From: CAZSDU01 sp964605775 | Lineage (GTDB): Bacteria > Bacteroidota > Bacteroidia > Bacteroidales > FEN-979 | DNA: 64,000 nucleotides | Assembly (NCBI GenBank): GCA_964605775.1 | Contig: CAZSDU010000002.1 | Span: 1-64,000 of the forward strand | Reading direction: 5' to 3' | In this document: positions 36,990 to 46,709 of the stretch, piece after piece | Layout of the letters: each line of letters starts with the position of its first letter | Numbering within the stretch: the first letter of the stretch is position 1 | Notes under the pieces: model-generated | Databases searched by the model: none | What the model saw: the letters and a program-made list of their open reading frames with translations, nothing else | Told to the model about the DNA's origin: nothing | Position numbers and translations under genes: made by a program

Positions 36990-36997
36990 CAAAAATA
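36990..36997 (-). promoter_or_regulatory. rsfS operon promoter -7 element (TATTTTTG)
   Basis: Plus strand CAAAAATA, an exact TAnnTTTG on the minus strand, 19 bases before the rsfS ATG and directly after the stop of the LOG gene. Confidence 0.6.
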
Positions 36998-37001
36998 GCA
37001 A

Positions 37002-37712
37002 TTAAAAGTTTGGTTTTAAGGCATAAGTTTCATAGAATTCGGTAATATGCTTGACAGCTTCTTCTGCTTTATCGACGATCTTGAAAATATTCAGGTCTTC
37101 CAGATGAATGTTTTTTTCAGGCAATATGCTTTCTTTAAGCCATTGGATGAGCCCTTTCCAGTAATCGCAGCCTACCAGCACGATGGGAAATTTGGCCAGT
37201 TTTTGGGTCTGGATCAGGGTGATGGCCTCAGTGAGTTCATCCAGGGTGCCATAGCCTCCAGGCATGGCTATAAAACCCATGGAATAACGCATAAACATGG
37301 TTTTTCTTACATAAAAATAATTGAACGTAAGCAGTTTGTTGGAATCAATGAAAAGATTGGGTTTCTGTTCGAAAGGCAGGGCAATGTTCAACCCGACTGA
37401 TTTCCCTCCGGCAAAATGTGCACCTTTGTTGGCAGCTTCCATGATGCCTTTCCCACCTCCTGTGATAATGCCGAAACCATTTTTGGTGAGCAAGTAGGCA
37501 ATCTCTTCTGTTAGCTTGTAATAGCGGTGGTTTTCATCTGTTCTGGCTGAGCCGAAAATGGATACGCAAGGTCCTATTTTGCTGAGTTTCTCAAATCCTT
37601 CAACCATTTCCGACATTACTTTGAGAATCTCCCAGGTATCATAGCTGATGGTCTCCGACCAGGTCTTTTGCTGGAATGATTCCTTTAACATTTCAATTTC
37701 TTTACTTTCCAT
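37002..37712 (-). CDS. LOG-family protein (TIGR00730)
   Basis: A 236-residue Rossmann-fold protein of the LOG / lysine decarboxylase-like family. SIFGSARTDENHRYY, GIITGGGKGIMEAANKGA and PGGYGTLDELTEA are the nucleotide-monophosphate-binding and catalytic blocks. Members are phosphoribohydrolases acting on nucleotide 5'-monophosphates; cytokinin activation in plants, usually unknown in bacteria. A long N-terminal helix region (about 1-45) precedes the core. Single gene with its own promoter. Confidence 0.9.
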   Translation of the reverse strand: MESKEIEMLKESFQQKTWSETISYDTWEILKVMSEMVEGFEKLSKIGPCVSIFGSARTDENHRYYKLTEEIAYLLTKNGFGIITGGGKGIMEAANKGAHFAGGKSVGLNIALPFEQKPNLFIDSNKLLTFNYFYVRKTMFMRYSMGFIAMPGGYGTLDELTEAITLIQTQKLAKFPIVLVGCDYWKGLIQWLKESILPEKNIHLEDLNIFKIVDKAEEAVKHITEFYETYALKPNF

Positions 37713-37728
37713 GGGAAGATTTTTGTTT

Positions 37729-37736
37729 CAAAGGTA
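37729..37736 (-). promoter_or_regulatory. LOG gene promoter -7 element (TACCTTTG)
   Basis: Plus strand CAAAGGTA, an exact TAnnTTTG on the minus strand, 16 bases before the ATG at 37712 and 11 bases past the uvrA stop. Confidence 0.6.
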
Positions 37737-37747
37737 TAAAAATATGC

Positions 37748-40573
37748 CTATTTTCGTTGATCAAGTACAGGCCTCAAATATTTCGCTGTATAGCTTCCGG
37801 GATGTAAGCTGACCTGCTCAGGTGATCCTTCGCAGATGATCTGTCCTCCGCTTTCGCCCCCTTCCGGTCCCAGATCAATGATATGATCTGCCACTTTAAT
37901 GACTTCCAGGTTATGTTCGATGACAAGAACCGTATTTCCTTTATCAACCAGCTTATTTAAAACATGAAGCAACACTTTTACATCCTCAAAATGCAGTCCG
38001 GTGGTTGGCTCGTCAAGAATGTACATCGTATTGCCGGTATCCACCTTGGACAACTCAGTAGCCAGTTTCACCCGCTGTGCTTCTCCTCCCGAAATCGTGG
38101 TGGACTGCTGCCCAAGTGTAATATATCCAAGTCCGACTTCATGCATTGTTTTTATTCTATGAAGAATCATAGGGACGTTTTCAAAGAATTCCACGGCCTG
38201 TTCAATGGTCATATTAAGCACATCGTTGATGGATTTTCCCTTGTATCTAACTTCCAGGGTTTCCCTGTTATAACGTTTTCCCTGGCAGGTTTCGCATAGT
38301 ATGTAAACATCCGGGAGGAAGTTCATCTCGATGTTACGGAGTCCAGCCCCTTTACAGGTTTCGCATCTTCCGCCCTGAACGTTAAAAGAGAAGCGACCGG
38401 GTTTGTATCCCCTTATTTTCGATTCGGGGAGAGAAGCAAAGAGTTTCCGGATTTCATCGAAGACTTTGGTATAGGTTGCCGGGTTTGACCTTGGTGTTCT
38501 TCCGATAGGCGATTGATCAATTTCGATAACCTTATCAAGGTGTTCAATTCCAGAAATGGATTGGTAGGGAAGGGGTTTCTGGTCAGATCGGTAAAAATGC
38601 CGGCTCAGAATAGGATATAGGGTTTCATTGATCAGGGAAGATTTTCCGCTGCCGGAAAGGCCGGTGATACAGATAAATTTTCCCAAAGGCAGAATAAGAT
38701 CTACAGATTTCAGATTATTGCCGCTTGCACCGTTGACCCTAAGGAATTTTCCGTTTCCCGGACGTCTTTTTTCAGGGATGTCTATTTTCTTTTTACCCCT
38801 CAGGTATTGGCCGGTAAGATGATCATTCTGCATGATTTCAAGCGGTGTACCCTGGGCTACGATCCGTCCACCGTGGTTTCCGGCGCCTGGTCCGATATCA
38901 ATCACATGGTCGGCCGATAAAATGGTTTCCTGGTCATGTTCCACCACGATTACTGAGTTTCCGGTATCCCTGAGGGCTTTCAATGCTTTGATCAGCCTCA
39001 GGTTGTCATGCTGGTGCAACCCGATACTGGGCTCATCAAGGATGTAAAGCACTCCTACAAGCCTGGAACCAATCTGTGTGGCCAGACGGATCCTCTGGCT
39101 TTCTCCTCCCGACAGGCTACGGGCAGTCCGGTTCAGGGTCAGGTAACCGATCCCAACATCGAGCAGGAATCCGATTCGGTTTCTGATTTCCCTGATGACC
39201 TCGAATGCAATGCGCTGCTTACGATCATCCAGGTGACTAGGAAGCGCTTCAAACCATGCTGATAATTTGGCCAGGTCGGTATTGGCTAGATCTGCAATGG
39301 TTTGATGATGGATTTTAAATTGGAGGGATTCCTTTTTCAGACGGTTACCCTGACATTCCGGACAGGGAAGTTTGTTCATGAAACTGCCCACCCATTTCAT
39401 GATCCCGGCCGGAGCAGATTCGGCATGCTGGGCATTGATGAAACTGACTATGCCTTCAAAATTAAGAGAATAGGTTGAGGTGATCCCGAGGTAATCATTC
39501 TTCACTTTAAAAATCTCATCTGATCCATACAGAATGACATTGATGGCTTGTTCGGGGATTTCTTTGATCGGGCTGGTTAAAGTGAATCCATATTTTTCAC
39601 CGATGGCTTCCATCTGCTTGAATATCCAGGTGTTTTTATATTCCCCAAGAGGGACTATGCCTCCTTTTTTGATGCTTAAGGAGCGATCAGGGATGATCTT
39701 TCCGATGTCGATTTCCGAAATAGCCCCCAGTCCGTTACATCTTGGACAGGCGCCATAGGGGGAGTTGAAGGAGAAAGTATTGGGTTCAGGTTCGTCATAT
39801 GATATCCCCGTAGTCGGGCACATGAGCATCCGGCTGTAATGCCTGAGCTGAGCGTTGGAAGTATCGATGATCATCAGCATGCCTTTGCCGTGCTGCATGG
39901 CCAGGTTGACTGAACCTGAAAGCCGCTGACCGTTATCTGCTTTTATGGTAAGCTGGTCAATCACGATTTCCACATCGTGGACTTTGTATCGATCCAACTG
40001 TAAACCATGGGAAATTTCGTGGATCTCCCCATCGATTCTGACATTCAGAAATCCCTGTTTCCTGATTTGTTCAAATAATTCTCGGTAATGACCTTTCCTT
40101 CCTTTGACAACGGGCGCAAGGATGATAATGGTTTTACCCATGCATTGCGACAGAATAAGATCATTGATTTGCTGCTCATTGTACCTGACCATCTTTTCTC
40201 CTGTGGCAGAGGAATAAGCATCTGCCACACGGGCAAAAAGCAGCCGAATGAAATCATAGATCTCGGTAATCGTTCCTACAGTGGATCGAGGGTTACGGTT
40301 GGTTGATTTTTGTTCGATGGAAATGACCGGACTAAGTCCGCTGATTTTATCGACATCCGGCCGTTCGAGGTTGCCGATAAACTGACGGGCATAAGCCGAA
40401 AACGTTTCCATATAACGGCGTTGACCTTCGGCATAAATGGTGTCAAAGGCCAGCGACGACTTCCCGCTGCCGCTTAAACCGGTAAATACCACAAGCTTGT
40501 TGCGGGGAATCACCAGGTCAATATTTTTCAGATTATGAACCCTTGCGCCAAAAACTTCGAGATTCTCTTCCAC
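37748..40573 (-). CDS. uvrA: Excinuclease ABC subunit A
   Basis: A 941-residue DNA damage sensor of nucleotide excision repair. Two ABC ATPase modules: Walker [20 protein letters not shown] near 30-50 and [15 protein letters not shown] near 635; signatures [18 protein letters not shown] and [17 protein letters not shown]. Zinc sites CPRCNGLG and CETCKGAG ... CETCQGKR. The start is GTG at 40573; no ATG precedes the conserved [12 protein letters not shown]. It lies 22 bases after the transglycosylase gene and is probably read with it. Confidence 0.97.
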   Translation of the reverse strand: MEENLEVFGARVHNLKNIDLVIPRNKLVVFTGLSGSGKSSLAFDTIYAEGQRRYMETFSAYARQFIGNLERPDVDKISGLSPVISIEQKSTNRNPRSTVGTITEIYDFIRLLFARVADAYSSATGEKMVRYNEQQINDLILSQCMGKTIIILAPVVKGRKGHYRELFEQIRKQGFLNVRIDGEIHEISHGLQLDRYKVHDVEIVIDQLTIKADNGQRLSGSVNLAMQHGKGMLMIIDTSNAQLRHYSRMLMCPTTGISYDEPEPNTFSFNSPYGACPRCNGLGAISEIDIGKIIPDRSLSIKKGGIVPLGEYKNTWIFKQMEAIGEKYGFTLTSPIKEIPEQAINVILYGSDEIFKVKNDYLGITSTYSLNFEGIVSFINAQHAESAPAGIMKWVGSFMNKLPCPECQGNRLKKESLQFKIHHQTIADLANTDLAKLSAWFEALPSHLDDRKQRIAFEVIREIRNRIGFLLDVGIGYLTLNRTARSLSGGESQRIRLATQIGSRLVGVLYILDEPSIGLHQHDNLRLIKALKALRDTGNSVIVVEHDQETILSADHVIDIGPGAGNHGGRIVAQGTPLEIMQNDHLTGQYLRGKKKIDIPEKRRPGNGKFLRVNGASGNNLKSVDLILPLGKFICITGLSGSGKSSLINETLYPILSRHFYRSDQKPLPYQSISGIEHLDKVIEIDQSPIGRTPRSNPATYTKVFDEIRKLFASLPESKIRGYKPGRFSFNVQGGRCETCKGAGLRNIEMNFLPDVYILCETCQGKRYNRETLEVRYKGKSINDVLNMTIEQAVEFFENVPMILHRIKTMHEVGLGYITLGQQSTTISGGEAQRVKLATELSKVDTGNTMYILDEPTTGLHFEDVKVLLHVLNKLVDKGNTVLVIEHNLEVIKVADHIIDLGPEGGESGGQIICEGSPEQVSLHPGSYTAKYLRPVLDQRK

Positions 40574-40595
40574 TATAAAGGGTAGTTCAACTGGT

Positions 40596-41597
40596 TCAAC
40601 GGACTTCGTTCAATTTTAGACTATCTCGATAGAATGATTCCTTTACCGGGAATTTTTTCCACAGGTTCTCGTAACTCATCCCTCCCTCTTTAGGAAGAAG
40701 AAAAACATAATTCTTTTTCATTTTATTGGGTAAGGTATAACCCAGTATCCAGGGATTTAATTCCTTCAGAATACGGTAATTGATTTTCAATTTCTTTGCC
40801 AATTCGGGTATATTGGTGATGCTGCTGTCGATGGACAGCGATGAGCAGGGGATTGGTGGATACAAATCTTTTTCACGGAGGTAAAAACCAAAACGCAGGG
40901 GATGGTTATATACCTCTTTAAACGCCAGTATCCGAAAGATATACCGGGAGGTTTCATCGTTTAGGTAAAGATCGTAATATGAATTCACCCTTTGTTTGGC
41001 TAAGGCTTTGGATATTCCGTCCATCCCACGGTTATAGGAAGCGGCGACCAGTGTCCAATTTTTATAGATCTTATAAGCATCCTTAAAATATTTGCAAGCT
41101 GCTTCCGTAGCTTTTTCCAGATGATAGCGTTCATCCACCTCGGCATTGATTTCCAATCCGTATTTCTGGCCGGTGGCCTTTAAAAACTGCCAGAAGCCCA
41201 CTGCTCCGGATGGGGAAGTGACGTTGGCAAAATTGCTTTCGATGGCTGCTATGAATTTAAAATCATTGGGAATATTGTTCTTTTTTAAAATGGGTTCAAT
41301 AACCGGAAACCAGCGGTAGGAGCGTTTGAACATCAGGTTTGTGGAGGAATGCATGAAAGTTGCAGCCATGATCTCTCTTTCCAATCCTTCCCTAACATAA
41401 AACAGATCTATCGGGACTTTTTCTCCGGCAAAATCAGCCATTGGCGGCACTTCAGGCGAGAAAGTTTTGGTATAACGCATAAAAAGCTGCTGATATTCCT
41501 TGTTGTTGTTGTTTGTTTCAACGAATGCCAGTATTCCGGTCACTGTAATCAGGGTAAAACCGATCCCGAATATGGTAAGGCGTTTTTTTTTCTGCAT
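40596..41597 (-). CDS. MltD-like lytic transglycosylase
   Basis: A 333-residue exported enzyme that cleaves peptidoglycan glycan strands. N-terminal membrane/signal helix about 8-24. SLT domain about 115-250: FIAAIESNFANVTSPSGAVG with catalytic Glu, FWQFLKATGQKYGL and VAASYNRGMDGISKAL. The C-terminal part (ITNIPELAKKLKINYRILKELN and LPNKMKKNYVFLLP) resembles a LysM-like binding module. The frame opens at 41636, but ATG 41597 begins the natural signal region (MQKKKRLTIFGIGF). Forms a unit with uvrA. Confidence 0.87.
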   Translation of the reverse strand: MQKKKRLTIFGIGFTLITVTGILAFVETNNNNKEYQQLFMRYTKTFSPEVPPMADFAGEKVPIDLFYVREGLEREIMAATFMHSSTNLMFKRSYRWFPVIEPILKKNNIPNDFKFIAAIESNFANVTSPSGAVGFWQFLKATGQKYGLEINAEVDERYHLEKATEAACKYFKDAYKIYKNWTLVAASYNRGMDGISKALAKQRVNSYYDLYLNDETSRYIFRILAFKEVYNHPLRFGFYLREKDLYPPIPCSSLSIDSSITNIPELAKKLKINYRILKELNPWILGYTLPNKMKKNYVFLLPKEGGMSYENLWKKFPVKESFYRDSLKLNEVR

Positions 41598-41636
41598 AAG
41601 GGTAAAGTTGGTAAACAGGACTGTAAAAACAGGCAA

Positions 41637-42179
41637 TCAGAATTTGCTGATAAAATCCCGGAACATGGGACCTGTTTTATCTTTCTCAGAGATCACAGGG
41701 TTTTGCACGCCCCAGTCGATCGTCAGATCGGGATCATTCCAGATAATACTGCCTTCGGATGATTTATTGTAAACGTTGGTGCATTTATAAAAAAAGATGG
41801 TTTCGTCTTCCAGGGTCACAAATCCGTGGGCGAAACCTGGGGGAATCCAGTACATCCATTTATTCTGACCTGAGAGCACGATGGATTCCCATTGGCCATA
41901 AGTGGGTGATTGGGTTCGGATATCCACGGCTACATCCAGTACGGAACCCCGCATGACCCTGACCAGTTTGCCCTGGGCATAAGGTGGATTCTGGAAATGT
42001 AATCCCCTGAGGACCCCTTTACGTGATTTGGATTCATTATCCTGGAGGAACTTCACATCAATCCCGACCTGTATGAATTTTTCCTGATTGAAGGATTCAA
42101 AAAAATACCCGCGTTCATCCTCAAATACCGCTGGTTTGATGATCCACAACCCCTCCAGTTTTGTCTTTATAATTTCCAT
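41637..42179 (-). CDS. rmlC: dTDP-4-dehydrorhamnose 3,5-epimerase
   Basis: A 180-residue cupin epimerase of dTDP-rhamnose synthesis. KGVLRGLHFQNPPYAQGKLVR holds the catalytic His, shown here by GVLRGLHFQ near 56-64; the Tyr/Asp partners lie in WIPPGFAHGFVTLED. It stands alone here without rmlA, rmlB or rmlD. Upstream on its strand is a tandem 8-bp repeat (42214-42253) and no exact -7 element, so it may depend on lpdA read-through or on a weak promoter in the repeat. Confidence 0.94.
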   Translation of the reverse strand: MEIIKTKLEGLWIIKPAVFEDERGYFFESFNQEKFIQVGIDVKFLQDNESKSRKGVLRGLHFQNPPYAQGKLVRVMRGSVLDVAVDIRTQSPTYGQWESIVLSGQNKWMYWIPPGFAHGFVTLEDETIFFYKCTNVYNKSSEGSIIWNDPDLTIDWGVQNPVISEKDKTGPMFRDFISKF

Positions 42180-42213
42180 AGAAAATCTTTTCTATTCATG
42201 CATTGATACACTC

Positions 42214-42253
42214 TTGCATTCTTGCATTCTTTCATTCTTTCATTCTTGCATTT
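42214..42253. repeat. Tandem 8-bp repeat, five units
   Basis: TTGCATTC (42214), TTGCATTC (42222), TTTCATTC (42230), TTTCATTC (42238) and TTGCATTT (42246). It lies 35-74 bases upstream of the rmlC ATG and runs into the lpdA stop codon (42252-42254). On the rmlC strand each unit offers an ATG (GAATGCAA / GAATGAAA). Unit length is not a multiple of three. Two units are perfect pairs, a form that can change copy number by slippage. Confidence 0.8.
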
Positions 42254-43643
42254 AAAGGTGGATGCACTCATGATACGCCTGAGCTACTGCTTCCATAATG
42301 GCTTCGCTCATGGTCGGATGGGGATGAACGGCCTCGATGATTTCCCTGCCGGTGGTTTCCAGTTTACGGGCCACGACCACTTCTGCGATCATTTCCGTTA
42401 CATTTTCACCGATCATATGGGCACCCAGCCATTCCCCATAACGGCTATCAAAGATCACCTTGATGAATCCATCGCGGGATCCGGCTGCTGTAGCTTTTCC
42501 TGAAGCTGTGAAGGGGAATTTGCCAACCAGCACCTCGTATCCTGCATCACGGGCGGCTTTTTCTGTCATACCAACAGAAGCAATTTCGGGATGGGTGTAA
42601 GTGCAGCCTGGGATATTGCTGTAATCGAGGGGTTCCACAGGCATGCCTGTAATTTTTTCAATGCAGATAATTCCTTCATGAGAAGCAACATGGGCGAGCG
42701 CAGGACCTTTAACAATATCCCCGATGGCATAATAGCCTTCAATATTGGTTTTATAATAATCATCAACGACTACCTTGCCTCGTTCTGTCAGAATTCCGGT
42801 TTCTTCGAGTCCGAGTCCCTCCAGGTTGGTGGCGATACCCACTGCGGAAAGCACGAGATCGCATTCAATTACCTCATCACCTTTCTTGGTCTTAACCATC
42901 ACTTTGCATCCTTCCCCTTGGGTATCAACAGATTCCACTGAAACACCTGTTAATACTTTCATCCCCGACTTTTTGAAGGAACGTTCGAGGTTCTTGGATA
43001 TTTCTTCATCTTCAACAGGTACAATGTTAGGCAATACTTCAACAAGGGTCACTTTGGTACCGATGGAATGATAGAAGTAGGCGAATTCGGAACCGATGGC
43101 GCCGGAACCGACAACCACCATGCTTTTTGGCTGCTGAGGTAGGGTCATGGCTTCCCGGTAACCGATGATCTTTTTACCATCCTGTTGGAGGTTTGGAAGC
43201 TCCTTTGATCGTGCTCCCGTGGCCAGGATGATATGACTGGCAGTATAGGTTGTAATGTCACCGGCTTCATCAGTAACCTCGACGATTTTACCCGGTTTTA
43301 CTTTGCCAAAGCCTCTGATATGCTCGATTTTATTTTTTTTAAATAAAAATTGTATCCCTTTGCTCATGGATTCTGCCACATCACGGCTTCTTCTGATCAT
43401 GGCAGGGAAATCAGCTTTCGCCTCAGTGGCGGTGACCCCGTAATCATTGGCATGCTGAATATATTGAAAAACCTGGGCGCTTTTTAACAATGCTTTGGTC
43501 GGGATACAACCCCAGTTCAGGCAGATCCCTCCCAATTCAGCTTTTTCCACCACCCCAACCGAAAACCCCAGCTGGGCCGCGCGGATAGCGGCAACGTATC
43601 CACCCGGACCGCTGCCGATCACAATAATATCGTAGTTCATCAT
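42252..43643 (-). CDS. lpdA: Dihydrolipoyl dehydrogenase
   Basis: E3 flavoprotein of 2-oxoacid dehydrogenases and of the glycine cleavage system; reoxidises dihydrolipoyl groups with NAD. A 463-residue protein with FAD motif GSGPGGYVAAIRAA, redox disulfide GGICLNWGCIPTKALL (about 40-55), NAD motif VVGSGAIGSEFAYFY and the C-terminal active-site HPHPTMSE. No E1/E2 gene lies nearby, so it could serve GcvP (this window) as well as others. The start is 43643 or the next codon, 43640. Confidence 0.95.
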   Translation of the reverse strand: MMNYDIIVIGSGPGGYVAAIRAAQLGFSVGVVEKAELGGICLNWGCIPTKALLKSAQVFQYIQHANDYGVTATEAKADFPAMIRRSRDVAESMSKGIQFLFKKNKIEHIRGFGKVKPGKIVEVTDEAGDITTYTASHIILATGARSKELPNLQQDGKKIIGYREAMTLPQQPKSMVVVGSGAIGSEFAYFYHSIGTKVTLVEVLPNIVPVEDEEISKNLERSFKKSGMKVLTGVSVESVDTQGEGCKVMVKTKKGDEVIECDLVLSAVGIATNLEGLGLEETGILTERGKVVVDDYYKTNIEGYYAIGDIVKGPALAHVASHEGIICIEKITGMPVEPLDYSNIPGCTYTHPEIASVGMTEKAARDAGYEVLVGKFPFTASGKATAAGSRDGFIKVIFDSRYGEWLGAHMIGENVTEMIAEVVVARKLETTGREIIEAVHPHPTMSEAIMEAVAQAYHECIHL

Positions 43644-43658
43644 TTCTGTTTTATGTCA

Positions 43659-43666
43659 CAAAGGTA
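43659..43666 (-). promoter_or_regulatory. lpdA promoter -7 element (TACCTTTG)
   Basis: Plus strand CAAAGGTA, an exact TAnnTTTG on the minus strand, 15 bases before the lpdA start. Confidence 0.6.
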
Positions 43667-43783
43667 TAAAAATCTCCTTTGACTGCAAGTCTGGAACGGG
43701 GTGTTCTCATCAGCAAAAAGGATGACTTTTTAATTATTTCAGGAAATATTGTCGGGGAAATGGATTCTGTCTGTTTTCTTTTT

Positions 43784-43791
43784 TAAATTTG
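43784..43791 (+). promoter_or_regulatory. Amino-acid operon promoter -7 element TAAATTTG
   Basis: Exact TAnnTTTG 51 bases before the ATG at 43843. The remaining leader is too short for a SAM or other known riboswitch. The rest of the 43667-43783 gap shows nothing recognisable. Confidence 0.6.
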
Positions 43792-43842
43792 GATTTTGGC
43801 AGAGGGGGTATCAGGTACTGTTAGTTTTAAAATCCATGACCT

Positions 43843-45312
43843 ATGAATAATAACGGAATGAGTCATTACCTTGAGGCAGCGGAAAGAGCCATGAAGTGGC
43901 ATAAGGAATATCTCAGGCAAATGAAGTCCTGTCGTTTCGATACGATCGCGACGCATGGGATTTACTCCATGCAGGAAGCCCTTGATTTTAATCAGGGTTC
44001 GATTATTGAGCCCATTTATATGTCCACTTCCCAGGCTTATCGTGATTCGGATGAAATGGAAGCTGCCCTTGGCTATCTGGTACCAACCTGGTGCTATTCC
44101 CGTATTGCCAATCCCAGCATGTTTTACCTGGAAGGCGTCCTTGCCTTATTGGATGGCTATGGAACAGCAGCGGAAACATCATGCATTGCCACTTCTTCAG
44201 GGATGGCGGCCATTCAAAGTGCAGTTGACCCGTTTTTAGTGGTAGATCCGAAAAATCCGAAAGCACCCATGAACTTTGTGGCCACAACCCAGGTGTACGG
44301 AGGCACTTTTCAGCAGTTTTCCGTAAGAAAACATAGGGAAAGAAGCGTGGAGTGGAGGAAAGTCGTTCATTCCAACGATTTGTCAGAATGGGAATCTCTG
44401 ATCGATGAAAACACCCGCTTTCTATATGGAGAGATGCCAAGCAATCCCGGGCAGGCATTTTTTGACCTGAAAAAGGTGGCCGCGCTCGCCCATCAATACG
44501 GAATCCCGTTGATCATTGATTCGACAGTGGCTACTCCTGCCTTATTACGGCCCATTGAACATGGCGCTGACATTGTGGTTCAGTCGGTGACAAAATCGCT
44601 TTCAACCAGCGGATTTGGCATTTGCGGAGCCATCATCTCCCGTAAAAACCTGGTGTCGAAAATCGGTAATCCTGACATGAAAGCCGATTTTGCCACCTAT
44701 CTTAAGCTCTTGCCTAACCGGGATAATGGTCCCAATGTCTCTCCCATGAATGCCGTCATGGCACTGAATGATATCCGTACCCTTCGGATGAGAATGGACC
44801 ATATGAGCCGCACGACCATGAAGGTGGCAGATTTCTTGTCAGGGCATAAGCATGTAGAAAAAGTGGATTACCTCGGATTGACTAACCATCCATTGCACCA
44901 TCTTGCCTCGGAATATATGTTTCTCGTAGATTCGGAGTTTGATGATCTTTACCGATCCAAAGTGAATCGCTATGGCCATCTTATGTCCTTTAACATCAAA
45001 GGAGACGCGAAACAAACCCGTGATGTCTTTGATTCCTTTACCAGAATATGGCGGGCCACCGACCTTGGAAGAATTAAATCCGTAGCTACCATCCCTGCCA
45101 TCTCCACCCATTCCCAGCAAGGTGAAGAGGGAAGAAAGCTTGCCGGAATTCCATCCAATCTGATCAGGCTTTGCGTAGGGGTCGAACATGCTGATGATAT
45201 CATCAGGGATCTGGACCAGGCGTTGGCGGTCCTGGATGGTAAAGTAATCAAGGTTACAGCACCGGAGTACGCTGCTGGGGGAGCTTCTTCAGCAAGGTTA
45301 AGAAAGGAATGA
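43843..45312 (+). CDS. Cys/Met-metabolism PLP enzyme, long form
   Basis: A 489-residue fold-type I PLP enzyme of the cystathionine synthase/lyase family, about 90 residues longer than usual. Phosphate-binding YSRIANPS near 85-92, SSGMAAIQS near 125, and the PLP lysine in QSVTKSLSTSGFG near 250. The extra length is partly an N-terminal helix (HYLEAAERAMKWHKEYLRQM) and an insert near 150-185. Likely uses an activated homoserine (for example O-phospho- or O-acetylhomoserine); the exact reaction is not assignable. First gene of a five-gene operon; thrC starts three bases after it. Confidence 0.82.
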   Translation: MNNNGMSHYLEAAERAMKWHKEYLRQMKSCRFDTIATHGIYSMQEALDFNQGSIIEPIYMSTSQAYRDSDEMEAALGYLVPTWCYSRIANPSMFYLEGVLALLDGYGTAAETSCIATSSGMAAIQSAVDPFLVVDPKNPKAPMNFVATTQVYGGTFQQFSVRKHRERSVEWRKVVHSNDLSEWESLIDENTRFLYGEMPSNPGQAFFDLKKVAALAHQYGIPLIIDSTVATPALLRPIEHGADIVVQSVTKSLSTSGFGICGAIISRKNLVSKIGNPDMKADFATYLKLLPNRDNGPNVSPMNAVMALNDIRTLRMRMDHMSRTTMKVADFLSGHKHVEKVDYLGLTNHPLHHLASEYMFLVDSEFDDLYRSKVNRYGHLMSFNIKGDAKQTRDVFDSFTRIWRATDLGRIKSVATIPAISTHSQQGEEGRKLAGIPSNLIRLCVGVEHADDIIRDLDQALAVLDGKVIKVTAPEYAAGGASSARLRKE

Positions 45313-45315
45313 TTA

Positions 45316-46698
45316 ATGGATAAACCACTATTGTTTTATTCAACTAACCTGAAAGCAGGGAAAGTGACTTTCAGCCAGGCTTTACTTCAAGGTCAGGCAC
45401 CGGATAAAGGGCTTTATATGCCTGTGATCATCCCACAGTTCTCCTTGGAAGACATTACCTCATTTACCTCCAGACCCTATTATGAAATAGCCTATGAAGT
45501 AAGCCGTAAATTTCTTATTGGCGAAATAGCTGACGAAGACCTGATGAAAATTGTCAGAGATGCTTATGATTTTAAGATTCCGCTTGAACCTGTCCTGGAA
45601 CGTAAATATGTCATGCGGCTGGATCAGGGTCCCACCGCTTCTTTCAAGGATTTTGCAGCCCGCATGATGGCACGACTGATGCAATACCATTTACCAAAAG
45701 ACCAAGGTCAACTGCTTATCCTGACAGCAACTTCTGGTGACACGGGAAGTGCTGTGGCCAGTGCCTTTCACAAACTTGATTTTATTCAGGTGGTTGTTTT
45801 ATTTCCGCGATCGGAAGTCACCGGTCGCCAGCGGAAACAAATGACCACACTGGGTGAAAATGTACACGTCCTGGCCCTGGATGCCAAATTCGATGATTGT
45901 CAGGCATTGGTGAAACAGGCCTTTGCTGATCCCGATCTGAATAGGCTTAAGCTATCCTCAGCCAACTCCATAAATATTGGCAGGCTGATCCCACAGATCG
46001 TGTATTATTTTTATGCCTATGCAAAACTGAAAAAGGAAGGGAGAACTGAAAAGATCATCTTTTCAGTTCCATCTGGTAATTTCGGAGATATGATGGGGGG
46101 CGTAATGGCGATGAAAATGGGACTTCCGGTCGAACGGTTGATTATTGCCACGAATGAAAATGATGAATTCCCCCGCTATATGGAAACGGGTGATTACCAT
46201 AAAATAGAACCTTCAAGGAACTGCATTTCAAGTGCCATGAACGTGGGCCATCCCAGTAACCTTGCACGTCTGCTTTCATTATATGGTGGGGTAATTGATG
46301 AAACGGGAAAAATCCACCGACAGGCCAGCCTGGACCAAATGAAACAAGAGTTATTTGCCCTGAGCATCAATGATGACCAAACCCGGAAAACCATTTCGGA
46401 AGCCTATCGGAATTTTAATTTGATTCTGGAACCTCACGGGGCTGTGGGTTGGGCCGGATTGATGGAATTTCTCAGGCTATACCCGGAATATGACAACCAT
46501 GACCAGCTTTGCGTTTCACTCGAAACTGCACATCCGGCCAAATTCCCGGAGGAAATTCACAGACTCATCGACCTGGATCCCATTCTGCCGAAAAGCTTGG
46601 ATGGACTGGACGGGAAAAAGGAATCTTATGAAATATTACCCAATGCTTATCCCGACTTTAAAGATTATCTCATAAAAACCTTCAGTTGTAAATCTTAA
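45316..46698 (+). CDS. thrC: Threonine synthase
   Basis: PLP enzyme turning O-phosphohomoserine into threonine. A 460-residue protein with the PLP lysine K111 in QGPTASFKDFAARM, the phosphate loop TATSGDTGSAVASAF near 135-149 and SVPSGNFGDMMGG near 240. Length and N-terminal domain (YSTNLKAGKVTFSQALLQG) fit the long, fungal/E. coli-like class. It lies 11 bases before thrH, which probably makes its substrate. Confidence 0.95.
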   Translation: MDKPLLFYSTNLKAGKVTFSQALLQGQAPDKGLYMPVIIPQFSLEDITSFTSRPYYEIAYEVSRKFLIGEIADEDLMKIVRDAYDFKIPLEPVLERKYVMRLDQGPTASFKDFAARMMARLMQYHLPKDQGQLLILTATSGDTGSAVASAFHKLDFIQVVVLFPRSEVTGRQRKQMTTLGENVHVLALDAKFDDCQALVKQAFADPDLNRLKLSSANSINIGRLIPQIVYYFYAYAKLKKEGRTEKIIFSVPSGNFGDMMGGVMAMKMGLPVERLIIATNENDEFPRYMETGDYHKIEPSRNCISSAMNVGHPSNLARLLSLYGGVIDETGKIHRQASLDQMKQELFALSINDDQTRKTISEAYRNFNLILEPHGAVGWAGLMEFLRLYPEYDNHDQLCVSLETAHPAKFPEEIHRLIDLDPILPKSLDGLDGKKESYEILPNAYPDFKDYLIKTFSCKS

Positions 46699-46709
46699 CC
46701 TGTCATTGT

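Noticed and set aside
42214..42253. CRISPR-like array
   Set aside because: Units are 8 bp with no spacers; it is a simple tandem repeat.
43792..43842. SAM riboswitch before the amino-acid operon
   Set aside because: Under 50 bases remain between promoter and ATG and no conserved core was found.
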